Virus record (IMG/VR): IMGVR_UViG_3300036820_000030
Span: 1-45,176 of that record
DNA from: a virus
Length of the DNA stretch: 45,176 nucleotides
Direction: 5' to 3' (one strand)
In this document: positions 7,194 through 15,578 of the stretch, piece by piece
Layout: each line of letters opens with the position of its first letter
Numbering within the stretch: position 1 is the stretch's first letter
Position numbers and translations under genes: made by a program
Notes under the pieces: model-generated
The model's database searches: none
What the model saw: the letters and a program-made list of their open reading frames with translations, nothing else
What the model was told of the DNA's origin: nothing

Positions 7194-8369
7194 ATGGCCG
7201 CCAACAACGACATCGTCAGCCGCGCAGGACAGGGCGGGACCAACCTGGTTCCGGTCGACTACGCAGACGTCATCCTGCAGGCCGCAGTCGAGCAGTCCGC
7301 GGCCATGCAGCTCTTCCCCCACTACAACATGGGCACGTACCAGGAGCGCATCCCGGTCCTGACCGCGCTGCCCCAGGCCAGCTTCGTGAACGGTGAGGCC
7401 TCGGCCCTGTCCGGCTCCACGCTCGGCCTGAAGAGCACGACCAACGTGGCCTGGGAGGGCCGCATGCTCACGGCGGAGACCATCGCCGCGATCATCGTCG
7501 TGCCGAAGCAGCTCCTGGCAGACTCGCAGTTCGACATCTTCGCGCAGGTCCAGCCGAAGATCTCCGAGGCCATCGGCCGCGCGCTCGACGCGTCGGTCTT
7601 CTTCGGAGCCGTCAAGCAGCCGACCTCGTATCCGACGCCGCTGGTCCCGGCCAGCGTCGGCGCGGGCCTCACGGTCACGCAGGGCACGAACGACGCGGCC
7701 GACGGTGGACTGGAGCAGGACTTCGCCGACCTGATCGCGCTGGTGGAGAACCAGGGCTTCCAGAGCGGCGGGTACATCGCCAACACCACCCTGAAGGCGG
7801 CCATCCGCGGGACGCGTACCACGTACGGTCAGCCCGTCGACCCGGCCAACTTCAACCCGAACAGCATCTACGATGAGCCGGTCACGTACCCCCTCAAGGG
7901 CCTGTGGCCGACCCACATCACGGGGCTGGTCGCGTCGTTCAACGACAGCGACGAGATCACGCTGACGACCGGTAACACGTCGCAGCTGGACGTCGGTCAG
8001 GCGATCTCGGGCACGGACATCCCGGCCAACTCGGTCGTGACGGACATCGTGGACTCGACGCACTTCCACATCAACAACACGACCACGGGCGGCAGCCAGA
8101 CGGACATCTCGCTGACGCTCACGGCCCCCGTCGCCATGACCGGTGACTGGAGCCAGGGGATCCTCGGCGTCCGACAGGACCTGAGCTACCAGATCCTCAC
8201 GGAGGCCACCCTGTTCAACGACGCCGGCGCGGCCACGGTCGCCCTGGCGCAGTCGAACGCCATCGGCCTCCTGGTCGAGGCCCGATTCGGGTTCGCGGTT
8301 GCCAACTGGGCCACCTACCTGGCGCCGAACGAGGCGACTCGTTACCCGTTCGCCACGATGCTGGCCTAG
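7194..8369 (+). CDS. Major capsid protein, HK97-like, with inserted beta module
   Basis: Shell subunit, 391 residues. The N-terminal arm (GTNLVPVDYADVILQAAVEQSA), the E-loop region (NGEASALSGSTLGLKSTTN), the spine-helix region (PKISEAIGRALDASVFFG) and the C-terminal beta segment fit the HK97 fold used by many phages. Residues about 244-312 do not: this Ser/Thr/Asp-rich stretch (VGQAISGTDIPANSVV at 267) interrupts the A-domain and recurs in three other virion proteins here. It would be displayed on the capsid surface. The start ATG has AAGGAGG and the CAGTAATG context shared with the tail tube and chaperone genes. No own decoration protein gene follows, so the insert may play that role (inference). 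Confidence 0.93.
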   Translation: MAANNDIVSRAGQGGTNLVPVDYADVILQAAVEQSAAMQLFPHYNMGTYQERIPVLTALPQASFVNGEASALSGSTLGLKSTTNVAWEGRMLTAETIAAIIVVPKQLLADSQFDIFAQVQPKISEAIGRALDASVFFGAVKQPTSYPTPLVPASVGAGLTVTQGTNDAADGGLEQDFADLIALVENQGFQSGGYIANTTLKAAIRGTRTTYGQPVDPANFNPNSIYDEPVTYPLKGLWPTHITGLVASFNDSDEITLTTGNTSQLDVGQAISGTDIPANSVVTDIVDSTHFHINNTTTGGSQTDISLTLTAPVAMTGDWSQGILGVRQDLSYQILTEATLFNDAGAATVALAQSNAIGLLVEARFGFAVANWATYLAPNEATRYPFATMLA

Positions 8370-8384
8370 TCTCACCAGTCGGGA

Positions 8385-8412
8385 GCGCCCGGGCTATAGG
8401 CGGCCCGGGCGC
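8385..8412 (+). terminator. GC-rich hairpin after the capsid gene
   Basis: Perfect 10-bp stem GCGCCCGGGC (8385-8394) with GCCCGGGCGC (8403-8412), loop of eight bases. It lies 16 bases after the capsid stop in a 155-base gap. No T-run follows, so it may be a weak terminator or an mRNA-stabilising end that lets the capsid message dominate over downstream genes. Confidence 0.55.
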
Positions 8413-8524
8413 CGCAGCGCCGGCGCGGAGCGCGCTCACAGATCGGCTCCGTGTCATTTCGTAGATCGAGTCCGACCCGACCGCTGCCTGCACGTCGCCG
8501 GACCAACCACAGAACGGACGGCGC

Positions 8525-9691
8525 GTGGACGCAGACTTCGTGGCCAAGCAGGGCGACGCCGGGCCTCTCTTCACGGACGTCATCACCGACCAGAACGGGG
8601 ACGTCGTCGACCTGACGGGCCTCGAGCTGGCGTTCATCATGCAGGACCTCACGGCCACCGTGCCGATGGTCCTGACGGGCGTCGTCTCCTCGGGGGCGCC
8701 GACGCAGGGCGCCATCCAGTACCAGCCGACGCCCGCCGACACGGCGCGCGCGGGATCGTACATGGCCAACTGGCAGGTGACCACGCCGGAGACCCCGTTC
8801 ACCGCGGACACGGTCGAGGGATCAGACCTGCTCGGGAACGTCTCCAGCTACGCCAACGTCGCGATCGGCGTGCCGATCTCAGGCGACGGGATCCCGGCCG
8901 GGACCTACGTCAAGGCCACTGACGGCGTCAGCACGGTCCAGCTCACGAACCCCGCCACCGCAGACGGCACGGGCGTCACGCTGACGCCTGGCACCCAGAT
9001 CACGTACCCGATCGATGGGTACCTGTGGGTGGACATCGAGCCGAACATCGCCGGCAGCGCCAACCTCACCGACTCGACCGAGAGCGTCCTGTCGGCCGCC
9101 GAGCTGGTGCGCCCGTCCGTGGCGTCCCTCGCCAGCCTCTGCCGCGCCCGCACCGTGGCCTTCGGGTCTGGCGGCGCGGAGCTCGGGAAGTTCACCAGCG
9201 CGACGCGCCCGACCTACGACGAGGCGCAGGACCTGATCGACCAGGCCGTCACGCACGTCCTGAGCGCCATCGGCTTCGACGTGCCGGACTGGACCTACTC
9301 GCAGGTCCGCCAGCTCGTCCTCCTGTACGCCGCGCGGCTCGTCGAGCTCACCTTCTACGCGCAGACCGTCAACAAGGACGAGAGTCCGTTCGAGGCCTAC
9401 GGCGCGCTGTATGACGAGGCCTTGGAGAACCTGCAGGGAGCGATCGAGGACAACGTCGCCGGCGCTCCGCGGCAGGGGGTCTTCTCGGTCGCCGTCATGA
9501 CCCGCCGCCAGCAGCGCATCCGTGACCTGGTCGAGGCCGGACGCCTCGGGACGTTCCGAGAGCTTCCTGACGACATGCGGTACCCGATGGGCCCGAAGGG
9601 TCTGCCGTGGGACATCCCCGGCAACTCGGCCGAGTGGGACGCCTTCGACTGGTCGTACGGGTTCGACAGCTGGATGGAAGTCGACGTATGA
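8525..9691 (+). CDS. Head-tail connector fused to a BppU-like N-terminal domain
   Basis: This 388-residue protein has two parts. Residues 1-190 resemble the N-terminal beta domain of baseplate-upper-like proteins (FVAKQGDAGPLFTDVITDQ, PTPADTARAGSYMANWQV, DGYLWVDIEPNI), interrupted at about 97-158 by the recurring module (IGVPISGDGIPAGTYV at 114). Residues 200-330 are helical (YDEAQDLIDQAVTHVLSAIG; RQLVLLYAARLVELTFYAQ) and look like phage head-tail adaptor proteins; the position right after the capsid gene supports that. GTG 8525 is the only suitable start; its ribosome site is weak. The stop overlaps the next ATG (ATGA). The fusion is unusual and the exact neck role is inference. Confidence 0.75.
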   Translation: MDADFVAKQGDAGPLFTDVITDQNGDVVDLTGLELAFIMQDLTATVPMVLTGVVSSGAPTQGAIQYQPTPADTARAGSYMANWQVTTPETPFTADTVEGSDLLGNVSSYANVAIGVPISGDGIPAGTYVKATDGVSTVQLTNPATADGTGVTLTPGTQITYPIDGYLWVDIEPNIAGSANLTDSTESVLSAAELVRPSVASLASLCRARTVAFGSGGAELGKFTSATRPTYDEAQDLIDQAVTHVLSAIGFDVPDWTYSQVRQLVLLYAARLVELTFYAQTVNKDESPFEAYGALYDEALENLQGAIEDNVAGAPRQGVFSVAVMTRRQQRIRDLVEAGRLGTFRELPDDMRYPMGPKGLPWDIPGNSAEWDAFDWSYGFDSWMEVDV

Positions 9692-10185
9692 GCGAGCCGA
9701 CTCCGGCGGCGGGGATGCAGGTCTACATCTACTCGCACGGCGACTCGGACATCCAGCGCCGGCTCGGACTGCTGGCCGACAACGTGGTCGAGATGCGCGT
9801 CGTGTTCGCGGAGATCACCGAGATCCTGGCGCTCCAGGAGAAGGTCGCCTTCGGCCGGGGGAAGAAGCTCTCGCCTGAGACCCTCGCGAACAAGGCCGCG
9901 TACGGCTTTCCGAAGACCAAGCTGGTGCGGACCGGCACACTGCGCGACTCACTGACGAAGGCGGCGGGCGGCGAAGGCGCGGTCCGCGTCATCACCGACT
10001 CGGGCATGATGTTCGGCACCGACGTCTGGTACGCGATCTTCGCGAAGGCCGGGACCAAGGCCGGCGCGCAGGGGCCGGGCGAGCCGAAGCGCTACGTCCT
10101 GAGCCTGACGCCCAAGACGCGGAAGACCATCCGGCTCCTCATCATGGAGCACCTCGGCTTCGGCGACGGAGGGAGCATCCTGTGA
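9688..10185 (+). CDS. Neck / virion morphogenesis protein
   Basis: 165 residues. The pattern RLGLLADNVVEMRVVFAEITEI followed by a Lys/Arg-rich segment, LVRTGTLRDSLTK, a short beta hairpin and GTDVWYAIFAKAGTKA is that of the phage virion morphogenesis family (Mu gpG / P2 gpS type), which completes tails or the head-tail neck. The start ATG at 9688 overlaps the previous stop (ATGA), replacing a longer upstream reading. It sits between a connector and the tail terminator, consistent with a neck role. Confidence 0.78.
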   Translation: MSEPTPAAGMQVYIYSHGDSDIQRRLGLLADNVVEMRVVFAEITEILALQEKVAFGRGKKLSPETLANKAAYGFPKTKLVRTGTLRDSLTKAAGGEGAVRVITDSGMMFGTDVWYAIFAKAGTKAGAQGPGEPKRYVLSLTPKTRKTIRLLIMEHLGFGDGGSIL

Positions 10186-10820
10186 CCGAGTCCGTCTTCG
10201 GGCAGATCATCTCGACCGAGAACGTCGAGGACGCCTACGTCGCGACCATCAAGCTCTGGGCCGACACCTACCTGTCCGAGGTAGAGCGGCAGAACGACAT
10301 CAGCGTCCCGACGATCGGGCGCCCCGCGTCGTACCAGCAGACGTACGACATGGACAACTGGCCCCTCGACCAGATGCCGGGCGTGATCGTCGTGTGCCGT
10401 GGCACCACCGGCACCCTCGAGCGCCAGGGAGACCAGACCTACGGCGGCTGGTTCGAGGTCGGCGTCGGCGTGCTGGTCAGCGGCCAGAACACCCTCGACG
10501 CGCGCACCGTCGGACAGCGCTACCAGGCCGCCATGAACGCCCTGATCCTCCAGCAGGGTAGCCTCGGAAACTTCGCCACGTCCACGGTCCTCACGAGCTT
10601 CTCGGTCGACCTGCAGGACGTCGAGAACCGCTACCTGGCCCTCGCGGTCAGCGAGTTCCTCACCTTCGTCGACGGCATCGTGGCCGCCAGCGCCGGGCCG
10701 ATCCTGCCCGACCCGACCGAACTGACGCCGGATCCGGACGCGCCTCCGGGCTCGACCGAGTCGCCGTACTCCGGCTACCCGGAGTCGAGCAGCTACGACG
10801 TCACGCTCACCGCAGATTAG
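10182..10820 (+). CDS. Tail terminator-like protein
   Basis: 212 residues, GTG start overlapping the previous stop (GTGA). The alpha/beta pattern (KLWADTYLSEVERQ; PGVIVVCRGTTGT; GWFEVGVGVLVSG; ARTVGQRYQAAMNALILQ) and its place directly before the sheath gene match tail terminator or minor tail proteins that cap the tube at the head side. The last 45 residues are Pro/Asp/Ser-rich and probably disordered. Recognition is by position and general pattern rather than a diagnostic motif. Confidence 0.65.
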   Translation: MTESVFGQIISTENVEDAYVATIKLWADTYLSEVERQNDISVPTIGRPASYQQTYDMDNWPLDQMPGVIVVCRGTTGTLERQGDQTYGGWFEVGVGVLVSGQNTLDARTVGQRYQAAMNALILQQGSLGNFATSTVLTSFSVDLQDVENRYLALAVSEFLTFVDGIVAASAGPILPDPTELTPDPDAPPGSTESPYSGYPESSSYDVTLTAD

Positions 10821-10868
10821 ACCCCGGGCCAGCAGACCCGACCACCGACTCCAAGGGAGCCACCAGAA

Positions 10869-12530
10869 ATGCCCCAGCTCGGGATCGTAGTCACCACCAA
10901 CGAGGCCGCCGTGACTGGCGGAGCCTCGGTCGGGACCGGTACGGCCTTCATGGTCGGGCAGGCCGACCAGGGCCCGGTCGGCGTGGCCGTCCTGTGCCAG
11001 AGCTTCACCAAGTTCATCTCGACCTTCGGGACGCGCAGCTCGACGTCCGCGGAACTGTACGACGCCGCCGAGACCTTCTTCCAGGAGCAGGGTGGCCTGC
11101 TGTACGTCTCGCGTGAGGAGGGCTCCTCGATGCTCTCCGACCCCGCCAGCTACACGGCGAGCCTGACGCTCGATGACGCGGCCAGCTCCGCGGCCGTCGT
11201 CGTGTCCTTCCTGACGCCGGGCGCCGACGGTAACAACTACGAGGTCCAGGTCGAGACCGCGGACGCCGACACGTTCACCGCGACCCTCGCCGACAGCTCG
11301 ACCACGATGTCGGCCATCAGCGACTTCACCAACATCGGCGTCGGCACCCCGGTCAGCGGCACGGGCGTCACTTCAGGCACGACCATCTCCAGCGTCGACG
11401 TGGACGCCGGCACGGCCGTCCTGTCCACGGCGACCACGGCTGAGGCGGCCGGCACCGACATCGTCATCACGCCGACCCAGTTCACGGTCCTGATCACCGA
11501 CCCGACCGATGACCCGAGCACCACGCTCGAGGAGTGGGGCCCGTTCGCCACGACCGCCGAGCTCTTCGAGGTCGTCAGCGCCTACGTGTCCTTCGCCATC
11601 AGCGGCTCCAACCACCACCAGCCCGCCTCCCTGGAGGCCACGGCGCTGAGCGGCGGCGCCGACGACTCGGGTGACGTGAGTGACAACACGGTCGCCACGG
11701 CCCTGACCTTCTTCCTACCCAACCTCGGGCCGGGTCAGGTCAGCGCGCCGGGACAGACCGACGTCACGATCCACGCGGCGCTGGCGGAGCACGCCATCGC
11801 CAACAACCGCGTCGCCTGCCTCGACGTCGCCGACAACAGCTCGGCCGACACCGTGATCGCAGACCTCGGCGCGCTGGTGGATACGAGCTACTGCATCGTG
11901 ACCGAGGGCTCCGGCATCATCCCGGGCCTGGTCGCGGGCACCACGCGCAACGTCGCCGCCTCCGCGATCGTCTCCGCGCTCTGCGCGCAGGTCGACGCCA
12001 GCGGCAACCCGAACCAGGCCCCATGCGGCGTGGACTTCCCGCTCCAGTACGTGATCGGGTTCACCGAGAACTTCCAGCTCTCGGACATCCAGCTCATGAA
12101 CGCGGCGGGCATCAACACGTTCGACACCATCAACGGGATCCTGTGCCTGTACGGGTTCAGCACCCCGGTCAGCGACAGCGTCGATCCGATCTTCTGGCAG
12201 GCGAACCACGCCCGCCTGAGGATGGCCCTGGTGGACCTGTTCAAGCAGGTCGCCCAGCCGTACATGTTCAAGCAGATCGACGGCCAGGGAGTGCTGCTCG
12301 GCAACTTCGGCGCCGCGCTCTCCGCGCAGCTGACGGCGCTGTACGGCGAGGGGGCTCTCTACGGCGACACGGCCGCGGACGCCTTCAGCGTCGACGTCTC
12401 GTCCGCGGTGAACACCGTGGACAACCTGTCGGACGGGATCATCGGCGCCGCCGTGTCCGTCCACATGAGCCCGTTCGCGCAGCAGGTCAAGCTGGTCCTG
12501 ACCGCCGTCCCGATCACACAGAGCCTGTAG
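10869..12530 (+). CDS. Tail sheath protein with inserted beta module
   Basis: Contractile sheath subunit, 553 residues. The N-terminal signature GTAFMVGQADQGPVG, FTKFISTFG and YDAAETFFQEQGGLLYVSR is that of phage sheath proteins; the C-terminal domain ends with NTVDNLSDGIIGAAVSVHMS and KLVLTAVPI, the conserved part that grips the tube and neighbouring subunits. This gene is the key evidence for a contractile tail. Residues about 141-202 are the recurring module (VGTPVSGTGVTSGTTI at 158), placed in the middle of the protein where sheath proteins tolerate surface insertions. AAGGGAG precedes ATG 10869. The tail tube gene follows. Confidence 0.93.
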   Translation: MPQLGIVVTTNEAAVTGGASVGTGTAFMVGQADQGPVGVAVLCQSFTKFISTFGTRSSTSAELYDAAETFFQEQGGLLYVSREEGSSMLSDPASYTASLTLDDAASSAAVVVSFLTPGADGNNYEVQVETADADTFTATLADSSTTMSAISDFTNIGVGTPVSGTGVTSGTTISSVDVDAGTAVLSTATTAEAAGTDIVITPTQFTVLITDPTDDPSTTLEEWGPFATTAELFEVVSAYVSFAISGSNHHQPASLEATALSGGADDSGDVSDNTVATALTFFLPNLGPGQVSAPGQTDVTIHAALAEHAIANNRVACLDVADNSSADTVIADLGALVDTSYCIVTEGSGIIPGLVAGTTRNVAASAIVSALCAQVDASGNPNQAPCGVDFPLQYVIGFTENFQLSDIQLMNAAGINTFDTINGILCLYGFSTPVSDSVDPIFWQANHARLRMALVDLFKQVAQPYMFKQIDGQGVLLGNFGAALSAQLTALYGEGALYGDTAADAFSVDVSSAVNTVDNLSDGIIGAAVSVHMSPFAQQVKLVLTAVPITQSL

Positions 12531-12565
12531 CCCCGGCCACAGCGTAACGAAGGAGAGTCCCAGTA

Positions 12566-12997
12566 ATGCTGTATCGCGAGAGCCAGGGCAACATCACGGT
12601 CGTGGTCAACGGCGTGAGTCTGCCCACCAGTTCGTGGGCGACGCTGGCCGGTGGCGACGCCGCGGCCGGGTCCAACAAGACCCGCCCGGGCGGCATGGGC
12701 AAGGGCGTGGAGCTGGGCGGACAGGTCGTCCGCACCGACGCCACGGTCACCCGCCAGTGGTCGGACGCGCTGATCGCGGTCTACTACGACCTCGATGGAA
12801 GCGCCGGCAACACGGTCGCCAGCGTGTCGTTCACCCCGCTGAACCTGAACAAGTCGATGAGCGGCCAGCCGTCCTTCACCTGGACGGGCATCCTCCTCAC
12901 CGTCACCCCGCCGCCCGTCTCGGCAGAGTCCGACACGGCCGCGTTCCTGAGCATCGTCATCGGCCTCAACGAGGACATGGCGACTCACCAGAACTAG
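12566..12997 (+). CDS. Tail tube protein
   Basis: Inner tube subunit, 143 residues. It follows the sheath gene by 35 bases as in other contractile phages. Beta-strand pattern with ITVVVNGVSLPTSSWATLAGGDA at the N-terminus, a loop rich in Gly/Lys, and ASVSFTPLNLNKS and FLSIVIGLNEDM later fits the tube fold. Ribosome site GAAGGAG, start context CAGTAATG. A strong hairpin follows the gene, as expected for a highly expressed product. Family similarity is inferred from order and size, not from a unique motif. Confidence 0.85.
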   Translation: MLYRESQGNITVVVNGVSLPTSSWATLAGGDAAAGSNKTRPGGMGKGVELGGQVVRTDATVTRQWSDALIAVYYDLDGSAGNTVASVSFTPLNLNKSMSGQPSFTWTGILLTVTPPPVSAESDTAAFLSIVIGLNEDMATHQN

Positions 12998-13008
12998 CCA
13001 CCACACGC

Positions 13009-13039
13009 GCCCGCCCGGCGACTTCAACGCCGGGCGGGC
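13009..13039 (+). terminator. Strong hairpin after the tail tube gene
   Basis: Perfect 12-bp GC stem GCCCGCCCGGCG (13009-13020) with CGCCGGGCGGGC (13028-13039), loop ACTTCAA. It lies between the tube stop and the chaperone gene. There is no T-run, so it may attenuate transcription or protect the 3' end of the sheath-tube message. Confidence 0.65.
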
Positions 13040-13070
13040 TCCAGCATCCAGTACCGAGAAGGAGACAGTA

Positions 13071-13601
13071 ATGGACGAGCAGGCCGCAGTCACCACAGAC
13101 ATCGAGAGCATCCCTCAGCCCGGCGCGCCATCGCCCGCACCCTCCAGCCTGGAGGCCGCGGTGCAGGCCCGTCGGGCTTCGCTGCAAGCAGAGCAGAGCG
13201 TCCACCTCCCGGTACCATCCTGGAACGGACGCCTGGTCGCGGAGTACCGCGGCCTGGAGTGGAAGGAGCTCCGCGGTGAGATCCAGGATCGTAGCGAGGC
13301 CTCGATCAACGAGACCACCACCGCCGCCAACTCGCTCCTGCGGGCCAGCGTCGACGTGTACTTCATCGAGGACGACCGCACGAAGCGTTCGCTCGGTCCG
13401 TGGGACGAGGCCTACACCCAGCTCGGATTCCGCGATGGCCTGACCGCCCGCCAGGCGCTGATGGTGCCGGGCATGGTGTTCGCCCGGGACACGCAGCTGA
13501 TGGCGCACTTCGCCGCCTTCCAGGAGTGGCAGCAGGGCTCGGACGAGGAGGTCGATGAGACGATCGCGGGGGAATCCGTAGGTCCCGAGTCGGCCAGCTA
13601 G
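13071..13601 (+). CDS. Tail assembly chaperone, short form
   Basis: 176 residues between tube and tape measure genes, the usual place for the gpG-type chaperone that coats the tape measure during tail assembly. Helical middle (WKELRGEIQDRSEASINE; DGLTARQALMVPGMVFARD) and an acidic C-terminus. AAGGAG then CAGTAATG at the start. A second frame without its own start follows and can be joined by a -1 slip at 13568-13574, as in most tailed phages. Confidence 0.85.
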   Translation: MDEQAAVTTDIESIPQPGAPSPAPSSLEAAVQARRASLQAEQSVHLPVPSWNGRLVAEYRGLEWKELRGEIQDRSEASINETTTAANSLLRASVDVYFIEDDRTKRSLGPWDEAYTQLGFRDGLTARQALMVPGMVFARDTQLMAHFAAFQEWQQGSDEEVDETIAGESVGPESAS

Positions 13602-13741
13602 TAGCCGCCGGGGCCGCGCTCCGGTGTGGGCTCGACGCCCTCGAGCTCTATCGCACCAACGACCCACACGTCCTCGCGTTCGCCGAGGCCGTGGTCCTCG
13701 AGACGGCCCGTCTGATCGAGGAAGCAAACAAGAGCAGGTAG
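13071..13741 (+). CDS. Tail assembly chaperone, -1 frameshift product
   Basis: A -1 slip on the heptamer G-GGG-GAA (13568-13574, near the end of the short form) shifts reading into a frame that stays open to TAG at 13739-13741, giving about 223 residues (gpGT type). The added part contains LVAAGAALRCGLDALELYR and LAFAEAVVLETARLIEEANK, a helical tail ending 13 bases before the tape measure start. This frame has no start codon or ribosome site of its own, and the stretch would otherwise be an unexplained 150-base gap. The long form bridges the tape measure to tube subunits in known phages. Use of this slip site here is inference. Confidence 0.75.
13568..13574 (+). promoter_or_regulatory. Probable -1 frameshift site
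   Basis: Heptamer GGGGGAA, read in the zero frame as G GGG GAA; re-pairing one base back is allowed at the P and A sites (GGG to GGG, GAA to GGA). It is the only clear slippery run in the overlap of the two open frames. Confidence 0.65.
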
Positions 13742-13754
13742 GAGACAGCACGCC

Positions 13755-15578
13755 GTGAGCGGTATCACCGAGCAGCTCATTCTCGACATCAAGGTCCTCG
13801 GGGCGCGGCAAGCCGCGCTCGAGGCCAAGATGGTCAACGACGAGGTGGGCGGCGTCGGCACCACGACCGAGAAGGCGGGCAAGCAGGCGGAGAAGTCTGC
13901 CAGCAACTTCGCGGGGCTGGGGACGTCCTTCAAGTCCCTCGCGAAGCTCGGCGCGGCGGCCGGCCTGGCGTTCGGCATCAAGGACATCATCAGCGCCGGC
14001 GTCGACTGGCAGAAGCAGCAGGTCCAGCTGCAGGGCGCCCTCAAGAAGACCGGCAACTACTCCGAGGCCACGATGAACCACCTGGAGAAGGTGGCGGCGA
14101 ACCTGTCCGAGAAGGGCGGCTTCGCTGAGACGGCGAACCTCGGGGCGATCCAGCAGTTCACCCAGGAGACCGGCAAGTCGTCTCTGGCGGTCCGCGGACT
14201 CAGCGCGGCCACCGACCTGGCGCGCGGGGCCGGCCTGTCACTGACCCAGACCCAGAAGTACATCGGCATGGCCATGGCCGGCAGCACCGGCCGACTGAAC
14301 AAGTACCTCGGCGCGCTCATCCCGGTGACGACGCACGTGGACAACCTCACGTCGGCGCAGCGTAAGAACTGGGCGACCTACAAGAACGCCGAGCTCCTTG
14401 ACAAGCAGGCCACCGCGACGATGATCCTGGACAAGATCCAGAAGAAGTTCGGCGGGGACACGGCGCGGTACAACAAGACCGCCGCGGCCGCCGTCAGCAA
14501 CCTGCACAACGCCGTCGTCGAGCTGGCCGAGAAGATGGGCGCCGCCCTCCTCCCGGCGCTGACGAAGATCGTCACGACCATCAGCCACTTCATCCTCACG
14601 CACAAGAAGCTCGTCGAGATCCTGCTGGCGTCCCTCGCCGCGATCCTCGCGTTCGAGGCCGCGGTCAAGATCGCCAAGGGTGTGATGAAGGTCTGGACCG
14701 ACGTCACGAAGCTCGCCGGCGTGGTGCAGAAGGGCTACACGTTCATCATGAAGGTGGCGCAGGGAGCGCAGCTCGCCTACGCCGCGGCGCAGGGGACCGC
14801 GACGGCCGCCACCGAGGCGGAGACCGCGGCGCTGGCCGCGTTCGACGCCGTGCTGGACGCGCTGGGCATCGGGCTCATCATCGCCGCGATCGCCGCGCTC
14901 GTCATCGGCATCATCGAGCTGATCAAGCACTTCAACGCCGTGAAGAAGAACGTCATCGAGTCCTTCACGGCCGTGTGGTCCTTCTTGAAGGCGATCGGGC
15001 CCAAGATCCTGGACGTCATCACCTGGCCATGGCGGATGGAGTACGACTTCGTGGTCGGGGTCTTCAAGAAGGTCATCACGTTCTTCAAGGGGCTGCCGGC
15101 CACGATCGCGAAGCTCGCGGTCAAGATCTGGGACGCGCTCAAGCACGGCGTCAGCGCCGCCGTCAACTGGATCGTCAAGCAGATCGAGGGCATCCCAGGG
15201 AAGCTCATCGGAGGCGTGGTCGGGATCGGCAAGAAGATCATCGGCGGCATCGGCTCGATCGGGTCCAGCGTCGGCCACTTCTTTGGGCTCAACAAGGGCG
15301 GCGTCGTGCCGCGTCACTTCTCGAGCGGCGGCTACGTCATCCCGGGCTCGGGCACCTACGACAGCGTCCCGGCGATGCTGACTCCGGGCGAAGGCGTGCT
15401 CAGCGTCGCGGCCATGAAGGCCATCAACTCGCGCGGCTTCAACATCCCGACCGTGGGCACCGGCAACGCCCCTGAGGTCATCGCGACCGGACCGATGCAG
15501 AACATCATCATGATGGACACCCGGAAGGTGGCCGAGGAGATCACCCGTTACCAGCTCAAGATCGCGGCCCGCCGATGA
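13755..15578 (+). CDS. Tape measure protein
   Basis: Sets tail length and is ejected with the DNA. 607 residues, which by the usual 0.15 nm per residue would correspond to a tail near 90 nm. N-terminal long helices (TTTEKAGKQAEKSASNFAGL; a GVDWQKQQVQLQGALKKTG segment), hydrophobic segments at about 285-310 and 370-395 (AFDAVLDALGIGLIIAAIAA), and Gly-rich C-terminal repeats ending in a KGGVVPRHFSSGGYVIPG motif frequent in tape measure proteins. GTG start 13755; GGAG lies 10 bases upstream. No peptidase or muralytic domain is visible in it. Confidence 0.93.
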   Translation: MSGITEQLILDIKVLGARQAALEAKMVNDEVGGVGTTTEKAGKQAEKSASNFAGLGTSFKSLAKLGAAAGLAFGIKDIISAGVDWQKQQVQLQGALKKTGNYSEATMNHLEKVAANLSEKGGFAETANLGAIQQFTQETGKSSLAVRGLSAATDLARGAGLSLTQTQKYIGMAMAGSTGRLNKYLGALIPVTTHVDNLTSAQRKNWATYKNAELLDKQATATMILDKIQKKFGGDTARYNKTAAAAVSNLHNAVVELAEKMGAALLPALTKIVTTISHFILTHKKLVEILLASLAAILAFEAAVKIAKGVMKVWTDVTKLAGVVQKGYTFIMKVAQGAQLAYAAAQGTATAATEAETAALAAFDAVLDALGIGLIIAAIAALVIGIIELIKHFNAVKKNVIESFTAVWSFLKAIGPKILDVITWPWRMEYDFVVGVFKKVITFFKGLPATIAKLAVKIWDALKHGVSAAVNWIVKQIEGIPGKLIGGVVGIGKKIIGGIGSIGSSVGHFFGLNKGGVVPRHFSSGGYVIPGSGTYDSVPAMLTPGEGVLSVAAMKAINSRGFNIPTVGTGNAPEVIATGPMQNIIMMDTRKVAEEITRYQLKIAARR

